Of a stretch of 64,000 nucleotides of DNA, positions 1 to 11,752 are shown piece by piece. The notes under the pieces were generated by a model. The model searched no databases, was not told the DNA's origin, and was given only the letters and a program-made list of their open reading frames with translations. The stretch comes from Pempheris klunzingeri (taxonomy: Eukaryota; Chordata; Actinopteri; Acropomatiformes; Pempheridae): contig NC_092020.1 of the NCBI RefSeq assembly GCF_042242105.1, positions 260,501-324,500 on the forward strand, given 5' to 3'. The stretch's first letter is position 1. Each line of letters begins with the position of its first letter. Both the position numbers and the translations under genes were made by a program.

Positions 1-57
1 TCATATTTTCCTGAATGAATCTGGCCCTGTATCTCTCTGTCTTCTCTCTGTGTGTAG

Positions 58-651
58 ATTGCACTATGTCACCTGTTCTTCAACATCTATGGCATCCTGC
101 TGTGGTATCCTCTTCCCTTCATGCGGCTGCCGATAAGGATGGCTCGTGTCCTGGGTGAGCGCACTGCCAAATACCGCTGGTTTGCAGTCTTGTACCTTCT
201 CCTTTGCTTCTTGCTCCTGCCCTCACTGGTGCTGGGCCTCTCGCTCACAGGCTGGCGGGTGATGGCTGGCGTTGGGGCTCCCTTCCTGTGCATGACCATC
301 TTCATTGCCATGGTAAATGTGATGCAGGCCCGCAGCCCCAGGCACCTGCCCAGTAAGCTCCAGAACTGGGAGTTTTTGCCCCAGTGGATGCACTCTCTCA
401 AACCGCTGGACCGCTTGATCACTAAGGCAACTGTATGCTGCAGCCTTACAAGCGAGGAGGGTCAGAGAGACAGACAGGAGGAGCACATTTCAACACAGAC
501 GACCGCTGTTGACACAAAGCAAGAGTCCGTCCAGAGGAAGGCACAGCTGGCTTATGACAACCCTGTCCTGGATTACTTGGATGAGAGAGGGAAAGGTGCG
601 CAGGTTTTTAAATTAAAAGGGTTGGAGAGGTGCAACAGCACTCCACTGTAG
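58..651 (+). CDS. slc34a1: Sodium-dependent phosphate cotransporter SLC34A1-like (NaPi-II), last coding exon, 5' partial
   Basis: C-terminal 197 residues of a type II Na+/phosphate cotransporter, a plasma-membrane protein that takes up phosphate with sodium. The exon opens after a pyrimidine-rich tract ending in AG at 56-57, and the frame is open from base 58 to the TAG at 649-651. It begins with the family segment [18 protein letters not shown]. Two hydrophobic spans follow (fragment residues about 41-63 and 66-90), then the conserved SPRHLP, NWEFLP and WMHSLKPLD motifs, then a polar cytoplasmic tail. The tail has only a CC pair and not the long cysteine cluster of SLC34A2, and the wording [12 protein letters not shown] is closer to SLC34A1; I therefore prefer slc34a1 over slc34a2. 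It ends in STPL, which fits a class I PDZ-binding C-terminus. The upstream exons lie outside the window. Paralogue assignment (a or b copy) is not possible here. Confidence 0.88.
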   Translation: MALCHLFFNIYGILLWYPLPFMRLPIRMARVLGERTAKYRWFAVLYLLLCFLLLPSLVLGLSLTGWRVMAGVGAPFLCMTIFIAMVNVMQARSPRHLPSKLQNWEFLPQWMHSLKPLDRLITKATVCCSLTSEEGQRDRQEEHISTQTTAVDTKQESVQRKAQLAYDNPVLDYLDERGKGAQVFKLKGLERCNSTPL

Positions 652-1145
652 TCAACGTGATAACAGAGGGCTTTTTTATTCTTGATTTTGTCAATATTGG
701 TGGATAACTAGGATTGACAAAAGCCATTTTATAATTCTTTGGTAATGAGCCCATTTCTGATAACTGATTGATTGATTAGTAGCCTCCCAATGCCAGGCTA
801 AATACTTTGAGCTCACTGATAATCGACCAGACTCCACAACTGGACACCAAACAACCGTTTATGGGCTGTGATTTCTCAGCAAACTCTTGATGAAGATGAC
901 AATCTCACCGCAGAGTCCATTAAAAAGTTCTTCTGGAGCTTTCCCTCACATTGCATGATCTTCGCTAACAGATAGTTAGTTGTCATGGTAGAAGCTCACC
1001 TTTCCATTTTTACTGAGCACTTTTAAGACTTCTCATCCATGTTTGACTTCCGTCCCACTGGACAAACTGCATCTGCAGATGAAGCTCATATGATATGATC
1101 AGAAGCTCCAGAACAGCTACTAAATAAACCTTAAAATGTATATTT
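652..1145 (+). other. Probable 3' UTR of slc34a1
   Basis: AT-rich sequence directly after the slc34a1 stop codon with no further supported coding region. It extends to the first canonical polyadenylation signal on the + strand (AATAAA at 1123-1128), which would give a 3' UTR of about 490 bases. The exact cleavage site is an inference. Confidence 0.5.
1123..1128 (+). terminator. Candidate polyadenylation signal of slc34a1
   Basis: AATAAA, the first canonical hexamer on the + strand downstream of the slc34a1 stop codon at 651. Confidence 0.45.
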
Positions 1146-4100
1146 TTGTCGAGTGTCGTTCTTAAGGTCAAAAACTAACTTGATTAACATGTAGCACACA
1201 CAGCACATAAAATGAAGCATGAGTCTGTAACTGCATAAAAGGTACCCTGTGGAGTTTTTGACCACTGGTAGTTTTTTGTATGCTTGCATGTGCCTAAGGA
1301 CGCACAGGGATGAGCATGTGGGCAGCAAAATGTACATCCTGCCTTTGGTTTCACGTTATTTCATTGACTGACGGCTGCTGGCAGCACTGCGCCAACAAAT
1401 GTAGGCAGTGGAAGAAGAAGGCCAGCTAACAAGAAGGATTCAAACATTTAAAAAATGGGTTGTGAGGAAGTAAATGTGCTCAACACATTTAGGCCATAAG
1501 CATATACGCATAATGCATTTTGATGAGGAAAGACTGAATGTAAACATAGCTTTTTCTTGTTTGTGTGCCAAAAAAACCCTCCACAGGGTCGCTTTATGTA
1601 GCCTCTTGCCACAAATGTACACTGATTGTATTCAGTGGACAATGTGGCATTTCCAGAGCAGTTTGTGCTGTCCAGTCATGTATATAAAGTGTTAGTGTTA
1701 GTGTTGTTAGTGCTTAAATCCCCAGGGTTCAGCAGTCCTTGGTGCCAAGTTCATCCATTTAGATTTGTCTCTTTGTGTTAAGAACAGTCAGAAGGAAAAG
1801 GAAACCTGCATTGTTGTCAGTCCAGAGCCTACTGATTAAACACCGTAATAACCAAGAGGACAAATGTTTGATCATTATGTTAAGATACCATGTACTCACT
1901 TGTTATATAAGTGTAAGTGGGCAACTCAGTACACCCAGACACTACAAAGGATTCAAAGAATCGTCACATTAGCTTCTTGATGTTATTTACAAAGGAGTGC
2001 GTGAATGTGTTACAGCTTATGTGTGTGTGTTTGCCTGTCTAAGTGGGAGACTATGCACACTTAGGAGGTGTTGTTGAATGTGTGAATTTGTGCTGTTTTC
2101 TCTGTTGCACTGTAGCAATTGATCATGCATTGAAAATGTTGACTCTATTGATTTATTGAGAGAAGGCAGTCCGACTCTTTCACGTTCACCTTTAAGCCGG
2201 CAGACAAAGGAATGACACTTGGAAGAGCAAACACGATGAAAGTGCACTTGAGATAAATAACTATTCTGTTTGTCTCTGATGGCAAAATTGCAGCTCAGAA
2301 ATGCCAAAAACAGAGACTTTATTCATTCTTGTGTGTTTTAAGAAACTTTTCAGCACAAAGATATATACTCTCATCATACTCCTCTGATCGTGCTATTCTC
2401 TTTAAAGTTTTAGTGTTTTGAATGAGATGCAACCATCTCCACCACCAGGCATGGCAGCCTGGACAGACTTTGCATCATCCCACTGAGTCTAATGTGAACC
2501 TTGGAGGCATCTGAGAGCAGTCTGAGCAGGAAGGGGAGGGGAGCCAGAAATGAGAATCTACCATGACAGTCACTCCTGCGTGCTCTCACAAAAACAGCAC
2601 CATTTTCTTCTCTGAGTAAGACCTGATCGGAGTGCTGATTATCTGCGGTGTGGGACTGAGCAGAGGGAGCTGTAATTTGGATCAGTGCTGGAGTCCAACA
2701 GGGTTGGGTCACAGCCCTGCCAAGCCCTTGTGTCCAGGGATTCACAACGAGGATCTGGAGTTGCCATTGCTCTCTGCTGTCATAGTTATTGTACACTCTC
2801 TACATTATTGTCAGATAGTAGCACATTTTATCAACAGTGGGTCACACGTCCATCCATCTAAATTACCCTTTTTTGCCACTTATCTAGAACCTGCAAATAA
2901 TTTTATTTCTGTGGCTGCTTTCATTTTTTTTCACAAGATTATTGCGATCCCTGTGGAACCTTGTTACATCCTAATATACACTCGCTCACACTCATTTACT
3001 GCACCTCCCTCTCCAGGTGGCATAGCAATGTGTTTGTGTTTTTACTGTATGAAGAAGCACTCGCCGCAGAGACTAAAAAGTAACTTCCTTATGCCGTTTT
3101 AGAACAACTTGCCCCACGTAGGGCTGAAGTCACACCACATTCTTCAATAGCTAATTGCATGAACCCTTTCAACCCTCAAGCGCCTCAGATTTTGCTTCCA
3201 AAGCATTTCCCTTCACTACCCAGGTGCTGATGCAGCAAAAATCTATCAACAGATATTTCTTGCTCTGTTAGATGTTGTCAGAGAATTTCTCAAAGGAATT
3301 ATAATACACAGAACCAAAATTATGGTCCAGAGACATCATTAGAAAGAGTTCTGTGGTACATGGAAGCCTGGGAAGACGCTAAGCCAATTGTAGGTACCGA
3401 CAGCGTAACCCCCGGCCGAATCTGCTGTCTCTGTCCTCGTCTTCCCCGAGCCCATTCTCTGGTCATCTTTTATACTCTTCTTGGCTTCCTAGCTCGACAG
3501 CTGATGTCTTTGTTAAAAATGTAAAGGAATGTACCAAAAATACCTACAACCATCTGTGCCCAAATAAGGAGGTAAAAATCAATCACTCCTGTCAAGTTCA
3601 TGCTTCCTTTAGATAGACAGACACCAACAGGCACAGTCCTAAACACCAAATGGACACAGTCATAAATACCACCCCTAAACTATCAATACAAAGCCAATGA
3701 ACACAGATTGCTTGCTGAACCTGCAACTGTATAAACACATAAGCAGAGGTAAGATGATTAAAGAAAATAATTAATTCTTATTTCATCCATATATCTCCAT
3801 TTAAAAAACACAAAAGTTAGTCAAATGCGATAATAATTATCTTTTAAACAGGATTTCATTTAGTAGGGGTGACCTACAGTGCATAGCCCTAAAGTATAAT
3901 AAAATAATTGCAAATTAATATCTTACACTCAGAAATATCACATGTGAATATGTTACAAAATATAGGATGTAGGTTCTCCTTATCATCATTACAAAACTTG
4001 GATTCATACATTGGCATTGATCCACTCATTAAAAGGAACAGCTTCATCCATAAATACAAGCTGTGATGTCGAATTCAAAGTCTCTCATGGATAATTTTAC

Positions 4101-5100
4101 TAAAGCCCACAGGATAAGGCTAGGTTCCTCATATTTTTTCTAAAGTATTAAACACTGTAACAGAACTGAAAATGATCCATTATTATTCAGCCTTTCATGT
4201 GAAAAAAAAAAGTTGTTCCATGGCTGGTGGCTGTTGTTCAGTCAGCACTGTGTGCGCCTGTTGGGACAACGTGTTTACCCAAATCTGCAGAAGGTGTTGC
4301 AGTCATACTTCACTTTACATGTCCTATCCACAGGGTTAAATGTACTCTTCACTTGTAGGCCATGAATTCAGTTAGCCACTAATGATGTGTAATATCCATG
4401 TAATGCACCTTTTGTTTTATGTGTTCGCATGTATTCTTCTAATAACTAAGGTATGGCCCTGCTTAATGGAATCATGAGGATGCATTTGAATGAGAAGCTT
4501 TGTTTCCAGTGCAGTAACTTCATATGATAATGGATCTGTATGCCTGCACATACTACCACAGGATCCGACCTCAATGTTCATGGCAGAGTAAGGCAAAATG
4601 TATTCACGTATGGGGAAGTGTAATATCTAAAACCTGTATGTGCCTTAAGACGGATCATTAGGAGATGTGTGTCAGCCATAGCTGGTAAAGTAGCTCATTA
4701 AACAGTAATAGAGGTGAAGACTCAAGCATTTCTTGGTGCAGTCCAGGTCACCACTCGCAACAAGTGAGGATAATGTTAAATGTCAGAACATGTTCAGAAT
4801 TTAAATTGAACTCACACACAGGGGCCTAGTTTTGAAATCTACATTCTACACAATCTACAGTTTAAAGTGTTAAATAACTGCATTATCATGACAACTTCTC
4901 TTTTGGCTGCGCAATTTGCATGCAGACAGAGAAGTGGGTAAAATTAACTTGGAACAATACAAGAGGTTCCCGTGTTCACCACCAAAAGGGATATCAAAGA
5001 TTATTCATGAAGTTCTCACTACTTTGATTGTCCCAAAAACTATGTTGACATTTAGAAAAGGCAAAATTGAATAAAAAATGATGCTGCAAAACTCATGCAA
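1146..5100. other. Gene-free stretch, nothing recognised
   Basis: AT-rich intergenic DNA. Open frames are short, lack recognisable motifs and have no splice context I can support. No structural RNA or recognisable transposon was found by eye. Regulatory elements may be present but cannot be seen without comparative data. Confidence 0.55.
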
Positions 5101-5147
5101 AGGTTTCTCAGAAACCTGATCACCCAGAAAAGACAGCTTTTCTGGGT
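5101..5147. repeat. Two adjacent perfect hairpins
   Basis: AGGTTTC/GAAACCT at 5101-5117 forms a 7-bp stem with a 3-nt loop. ACCCAGAAAAG/CTTTTCTGGGT at 5122-5147 forms an 11-bp perfect stem with the 4-nt loop ACAG. They are 4 bases apart. Function unknown; there is no T-run or gene boundary that would give them an obvious role. Confidence 0.5.
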
Positions 5148-5299
5148 TTTTAGTTGTCTTTGTCTGTGCTGAACTCACATAATTACCTCCTTAGCATCAC
5201 AAACACATTTGTACTGAATGCAGCTGAAAGAGAGAAGAAAGGCAGAGAGATAGATCATAACAGCATCGGGGAGTTTCAATCTTTATAATTTCCAAAATG

Positions 5300-6157
5300 T
5301 AATTCAAATCTGGCTTAAATATTTGCCAGTGTCATTCAGCCCATTGTGCTGTATGGTAGTGAAGTCTTGGGTCCACTCAGTCATCGTGGCTATTTGTCTA
5401 TCTGTGTATTTTACACATCCACAGAAAAACACCAACAAATGCATATAGAGCAGAATGTGGCAGATACCCACCAATCATTAACATTCATAAGAACACACAC
5501 TCTGACCAGACTCACAACAACACTGCTTTCCAAACTCCAGCCAGAGTCAATCAAATTATAAAACAATTTAAATTTACCCTATTTGGAACACTGGAAAGAA
5601 GAAACTAAAAGCCAAAGTAGACCAGTTGTTATCTGGCCCTAAACAGAGATTATGAGTTGGCAGAATGTCTCTCCACTGTCAGCAACAGAAAACAGAGACA
5701 GATCCTAACAAAATACAAGCTCAGCGACCACAAGCTCAACATCAAACATGGAGAACACAAAAAAAATCATGGCAGCAAGGAGAAAACAGAATAAGCGGTC
5801 CCTGTTGGACAGGTGAGCTTGAGACAGAGATGCACTTCCTCCTAAAATGTAAAACATTCAATGAGCATTTACTTTAATAAGCTCAACTGTGTTATTTCAG
5901 ATTTCATAGATCTTAATGAGCTCTTCAAATCTTGTAGATCTTGCAGCCCAGTATGTACCAACATGCCACAACGCACTCACAGGATATACTATACCGTATA
6001 TATAATTGATAGATATAATTTTGAATGTTTTGTTAATGTTCATATTACTATATTGCACTTTTGATTGTTGATATCCATATGTTTACTGTAGATTTACTCT
6101 TAATAATTTGTTTGCTTTGACAGTATAGGTTTCTGATCCGTCAGGCCAATAAATCTT
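5300..6157 (+). mobile_element. Decayed non-LTR retrotransposon (LINE), 3' end
   Basis: Translated fragments, broken by frameshifts and stops, read like the C-terminal part of a teleost LINE ORF2: FASVIQPIVLYGSEVLGPLS near 5320-5385, then KYKLSDHKLNIKHGEH near 5715-5760, then a cysteine-containing ELETEMHFLLKCK near 5817-5855, then DLAAQYVPTCHNALTG near 5939-5990. An AT-rich tail follows, ending in GCCAATAAATCTT at about 6145-6157, which resembles the 3' terminus of such elements. No intact reading frame remains. It appears to be the same family as the minus-strand reverse-transcriptase fragment near 51.5-51.9 kb, which carries the preceding part of the protein. The 5' boundary is approximate. 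Confidence 0.75.
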
Positions 6158-9100
6158 ACTTAAATCGGAATTTGAGTAAAAAACAGATGGAGTTTTGGGG
6201 CCAAAACAAGCTCTCTGTCTCCCAGGAAGGGTGGGTGGTTGTTTTGAAATACCCACATTAATGCACTCTGTTACTGCTGTTATTGTGTGCAGCCTGGTAG
6301 TGGAGGTCGTATTTACAGCATGAGCGGCGGCTAATGCAGTCATACTTCACTTCAGTTACTTAGCATACACAGAATGTATAATTTATTCTTGTTTAAACTG
6401 GAAGTTGAACAGCATTATTATCTTTATTTCGAACCATTTGTGCCCATTATTTTAAACTATGCAGCATCATGTTAATGTCTACAATTTCTAAAATGTTTTG
6501 ATAAATAGGTGTGACCCTATGATGAAACACAGAATTACAACCACCAAGAGAAGAATACAACATCTGTGTGTGTACGAGCAGTGGGAATTGTGCTGACCTC
6601 TGGGCCATAAGCAATTTGTGCTGTGTGGGGAAATAATTCAAGCTTTGGGTTTACAATAAATCTTGCATAATGTGTTGATACATTCCATTAATTCCAATAT
6701 TTGTTTGGTGAGGGGCTCCATGACCAGCACTCATGACAACACTAGGCAAACACAATGCTACAAAGCAGAAAAAGAACAATTAGTGTGGATTTGTGTAGAA
6801 CAGCCACAATGACAAAGAGGACAGAGTGTTTGCAAAGTAGCAACAGAAATATGCTGTTAAAATAGAAAGGAAAGATCTTTTGATAACAGACTGACACGTG
6901 TTGTTGGTCATCATGACTGGCAGAACGTAGATTATCAACAGCACTGCAGGGAAAACACCATCAATCTCATACTTTATATATTTTTAATCAAGCTTCTCCC
7001 CTCTTGTACATTACACACAGTGTAATATTTTTACACTTTTGATTCATTTGGTCATCTAAACATCTGCATCAGAGTATATAATGTCAATACTTCAGTGCCT
7101 TATTGTATATTCCCTACAGTTGCCCAAAGCCTGTGAGAATTCTGAATCTAATCTAATCTAATATAATATAATCTAGTGTTATATAATTTTGTATTCAAAT
7201 ATTTGCTGAATTTTTAAATAAATGATCTGTATAAAAACATGCACAATTAAAAAGAAGTACATGAGAGCAAACAATTTAACTCAAATACATCACTTTATCG
7301 ACATCGGTGATATCTGATTTATTTGTATATCTATTTTTACAAATTCAAAATGTGCCATGAACTCACTGACCCAGTGCTCATGAGATGGTTGAGTGGCGAC
7401 TCACAGCAGGAAAGTATTAACCCTCTAATCAAAAATGAAGAGAATTCAGGCCCCAGCCAGATAATATTAAACCTGTCCCTCTTGCCCTAAATACTCCATG
7501 TAATTTGGTCAGCGATCAGTGACTGTGACTGATTGCTCTTCACTGTGAGAGGCAATATTTTGAGCAGTATTACACCACATTTAGACAAAACATCATAAAC
7601 ACCTCATGGTAATAAACTTAGAAGTGCCTGAATAGTGTTTACAAAGGGTGAGTCATTTAAATGGAGATATTTTCAATCTAATGCATTATCCCTATACACT
7701 ATGAACCAAAACTTTCTATCTATTAAATAAAGATAGGATATGATTTTGAGGAATTTAGCCATTGGTTGACACAAGACTTGATAATTAAGAATACTTTATG
7801 AGATTTGGACATGGTTTAGAGGATTTTTATTGTGGTATTGGAGTGAAAAGCCACTGAATTGATCAAAAATCTATTAACTGAACCGTGAGCCATATTCAAC
7901 GAGACTTTTTCGTGACACTGATGATGAAAATAATTCGGTCAGTGTCTGGCATTCTGTCGCTTTAGTTATAACTCAGATAAAAATAAGGTGGGTGCTTCCT
8001 GTATGTGAGCCACAACACTTTAAAAAAAGAAACACAAACCAGCAGTCAATTAGCCACGACGAGTCGAGTGAACTTAAACAGAACTGATCCAACAGACCTG
8101 TGCTACTTTTACTGTCTCATGTTTATTTTTGTTGGATTTTACCTACCACTGCTGGCTGGAGACCATCTTTAAAGATAAACAGAGTCAATCAGCTGCTGCC
8201 AAATCAACAGAAGGCTTCTTTGATATGTTTTTAGTGTAACATGAGACAGCGGAGATATAAAATCACTGATGATTTAAAATCATCTGTAGATGAGATGTAA
8301 AATGTGATATTTCCTCCTTTTTTTGGGTTTGATTTATGTAGTAGTGTATGCATGTTTTATGTTTTATCATCCTGTTACTGTGAGGGTAATCTGCTGTGGT
8401 ACATTGGTCAACACAAGGAATAATACCGATTTTCACCAACTGAATACATATAGTTTCTTCTGACAACACAAATGCTACAGTATGTACCGTTGTAACTGCA
8501 TGAATTCGTTTGATGACATTACTATAATGTACGGCTCAACAAGTTTGCATCATGATGTGCACACAGTCTAACGTCTTCCCTCCGCTGAGAATAGATATGC
8601 TGTTTTCAAGACTTTGTTGTGCAAACATATTACAATGATTTGAAATAATCTATACATGAGCTGTAAAATGTGTGGTGTTTTTTATAAAGATGTGTTGACT
8701 TGCTGTTATCAGAGCATAAATACAGAGCTTACTGAGTTATTGATTTGTTAATTTAAGTATTACTCCATAACAGACTTTGATTTACATGTCTTTTATATAT
8801 ATTTATAGCTGTAACCCTTTCAACAGACTCAGTCCAACAATGTTGAATGGCAGCATGTAGTAGCACTGGGTAGAGCAAGTTAGCTCTTATCCTCCCTTCT
8901 TTCTGCCTTTTTACTCTGAGGAGCAGTTATTGTCTGAATGTGCATTTGCTCAGTTCTCTGAAAGGAGCGACTCTTTTAAAAATGCCTGTGATATAATAGC
9001 AGGCAATAACTGCAACAGGAACATGAATCTTGGCAAAACTATAATTTTCACAGTAGATCTTGCCAGCATGTGATAACAAACGCATCAACAAGCGCCAGGT

Positions 9101-9779
9101 CTTTTCAAGCTTTTTAAGAGACCACTGTAAAATAACAAGCATAACTCTGTGTCATTTTGAAGTAAATGTAACGTAGTCCTTTATTTTTCCTCAGCTGTGT
9201 GAACTGGGCTCCTTCTCCTCATACCATCATTTGGTGTCGTGACCAGGAGTCATGGAAGAGTTTGCCTCAGCTCATTTGTTTCTGTGGATAGCCCTCTAAT
9301 CACATGCACATGCACATGCACACACTCAAGCATACCAAAATACGGAAACATACAAAGACACACATACACAACGCAGGCCAAATGATCCATCAAATTACTA
9401 AAAGGGAAGCAGGACAATGTGTTTATCCTCAGGATCTGAAACAGAAATAAATGGCCACTTTGTCACAGTCATCTCAAACACACGCAGCCATCCATTCAGT
9501 CTGCAGAACCACATGCCAAACACACATAGATACAAAGTTTGCCCCATAGTAATAGTTAACTTTCAGGAGGAGTAATATATTATTAGTACTGTTTAATTCC
9601 ATCAGAGCATTAACTGTCTTGTGAGCAAAACAATGTTTCTGCCCGAAGGGCAAAGCCGGTGGCTGATTTGAATGATATGACGTATCACTGCTCTCTGTAA
9701 TTGCAAAGAGACAACTTAAAATTGTTTTATAGCTGATTTGATAAGATAAACAAATAAGTTCTGTGTGTGATGAAGTGTG
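6158..9779. other. Gene-free stretch with low-complexity patches
   Basis: No supported gene. It contains a CTAAT/ATAAT low-complexity patch near 7144-7185 and an unidentified repeat copy at 8533-8623 (listed separately). Two weakly similar segments share the phrase TGAGNTGTAAAATGTG near 8290-8308 and 8656-8674, suggesting an old local duplication. Open frames are short and unrecognised. Confidence 0.5.
8533..8623 (+). repeat. Unidentified repeat, uninterrupted copy (A)
   Basis: A segment of about 90 bp running from GGCTCAACAAGTTTGCATCA to ACTTTGTTGTGCA. A second copy of the same sequence is split into 10716-10774 and 11360-11388. The family is not recognised. This copy is useful because it shows the state before the interruption seen in the other copy. 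Confidence 0.55.
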
Positions 9780-10680
9780 TAGCTCTGTCCCAGAATATCT
9801 CCCAATTACACTTGCAGAACATGAAATTGCCTCCAGTCTGGTTTGTGTTAAGCCCAGCAGAGCCCCAGGGCCTGATTGAGTGTTAAAAAATTGTACTCAC
9901 CAATTAAAATAAGTTCTAATTAAGCTATTCCAGCTCCTGTTTAAGATGTGTACAGTAACCAAATAATGGAAAATGTGTCTATTCCTTAAAAGCCTGGAGC
10001 CTCAGACCTAACAAATTCAGGCCGATTGCATTTACCTCCATCCTATGTAAACATATGGAGCGATTTCTAAGCAGACACATATCATCCTCTATACCTAGTT
10101 GCTGAGACAAACTACAGTTAATCTTTAAAAGCCAGGGGGGGACAGATGATGCCACTGAAACCTTATTTAACACTCTAGCAAAGCATACACAAGTCTCCAC
10201 TCACTATGTCATATTGTTTTTTTTAATTGATTCTTCCTATATTTTAGGACAAATACTCTATAAAAGCCTCCAAAGAGACACAGCTGACAGTAGTTTGTCA
10301 GGTGAGATTGTATTGAACACAGGAGCACCACAGGGAACAACCTTATTACCACTGCTTTTATCTTTTCTCTGAACCAATGAGTTCAAGATTAATCATGTTA
10401 AATTCAGTTTATTTATATGCTGATCATATGGCTCTGTTTGCCCTTCTGCTGAAAGGTGACAGTGAGAGAGAGAGAGTTTATATTTAACTCTCGTGTGTCA
10501 GAACTGGTGCTTCTTAGAAATAAATGAAATAAATTGAATGCAGTCTATAATGATTAATGGGCAAATAGTTGAGACAGGTGTTGATTTTAAATACCTTGGT
10601 GCACACATTGACAGCAGTCTCATCTTTAAGGAAACTACAAGAAATCCTTTGTTCCAAGTGTCGTGAAGGCAATAAATGAA
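9780..10680 (+). mobile_element. Decayed L2-like LINE reverse transcriptase
   Basis: Reverse-transcriptase blocks in the correct order, in shifting frames with stops. SRAPGPD and VLKNCTHQL lie near 9855-9905, RPIAFTSILCKHMERFL near 10020-10070, and NTGAPQGTTLLPLL near 10315-10360. A degraded catalytic box, YADHMALFALL, lies near 10419-10450, where the family's YADD has become YADH. VDFKYLGAHIDSSLIFKE lies near 10580-10635. The order and wording fit a non-LTR retrotransposon of the L2/CR1-like kind common in fish. It is not functional because of stops, frameshifts and the lost catalytic aspartate. The protein differs from the LINE at 5.3 kb. Ends are approximate. Confidence 0.78.
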
Positions 10681-10715
10681 ATTAGGATCTGCACCTGAAA
10701 CTTTGATACAAAGTT

Positions 10716-11388
10716 GGCTCAACAGGTTTGCATCATGATTTGAACACAGTATAACACCTTTCTTCAGCTGAGAAGCTATATCGCTCATCGAATCACATGT
10801 ACACAGAGAACTAATCACAAGAACAACACAGTAGGCAGGCACTGGCATAGAAAGAAAACACAAGGACTGGCTAGCAATGGAGACAAAGGTGGTGTTGTAG
10901 GCAAGGACATAAGAGCAGAGCAAACTAATACAAGACAGGTATGCAGGCTGAACAGGGCTGCTGCAACACAAGAGGACCACAAGAGGTACAAACTCTCTGG
11001 AATAACCAATGCAAAGCAGAAAAAAAAGAGAACCCAAAACAAAACCTCAGACCTCCCAAATATTAAACGATAACTACTAAGAAGGCCCAATAATCATAAA
11101 ATAGAAATGGAACTAAACAAACACACAGAGCGAACACAGGAAACTAAAAGAACAAAAACAAAAAGGGTCCAAAACCCATGAGCCATGACATCTAGCTAAG
11201 CAATGTCTCTGTTAAATAAAGAAAATAAGATAAAATAAATAAATGCCTGAAAAGATCAGGGGGTGTAAACAAGGGTGGATAAATACAGTAATATATACAG
11301 TAATGTGCATGCCAGTTATCCATTCCCATCATTTTGATTTAGTAAAGCCAACAATATAAACATGCTATTTTCAAAACTTTGTTGTGCA
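10716..11388 (+). repeat. Unidentified repeat, copy (B) split by about 585 bp
   Basis: 10716-10774 matches the left part and 11360-11388 the right part of the contiguous copy at 8533-8623. The roughly 10775-11359 in between is therefore probably a later insertion. The inserted stretch is A-rich on + (T-rich on -) and includes phrases such as GAGCCATGACA near 11180. It has a long hydrophobic minus-strand open frame that I do not consider a gene. No clean terminal repeats or target-site duplication could be assigned. Confidence 0.5.
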
Positions 11389-11639
11389 TTAATGTCTGCG
11401 GGTGCATGTTACCCTAAAAAAATATTTTGTAGTATCAACAACATCATCCAGTAATAAAACAAGTAAAAACTGACTGAAACTGGGAAACAAAGAGGCTTCA
11501 TACTAAAATATGACGAAATATACTTGAATGATGAACATGAATGATTGGAAATAAAGACATGTCTCTAATATAAGCATCCAATAAAGGTCCTTTGCAGTTG
11601 AGGTAAATAAAGGCCCCGGTTTGATGAAATAAGGTATTT

Positions 11640-11752
11640 GTTTTGTTGACAAGAGTTATATAAGAAGATCGCTGCCGCCCTCACATCTGTACTGTAAATA
11701 CAAGGCTACAAGCACCCAGTTAGCTTAGCTTAGCATTGGAAACCAGATCTCA
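11640..11752 (+). repeat. Dispersed teleost repeat fragment
   Basis: Reads as a degenerate version of a repeat widespread in teleost genomes: TCTGTACTGTAAATACAAGG, then CAGTTAGCTTAGCTTAGCA and GGAAACCAG. Assignment rests on recognised wording only. Confidence 0.5.

Noticed and set aside
10498..11037. 179-codon minus-strand open frame, hydrophobic
   Set aside because: It lies antisense to the decayed LINE and runs into the inserted A-rich segment. The apparent hydrophobicity comes from T-rich minus-strand composition, and no domain or splice context is visible.
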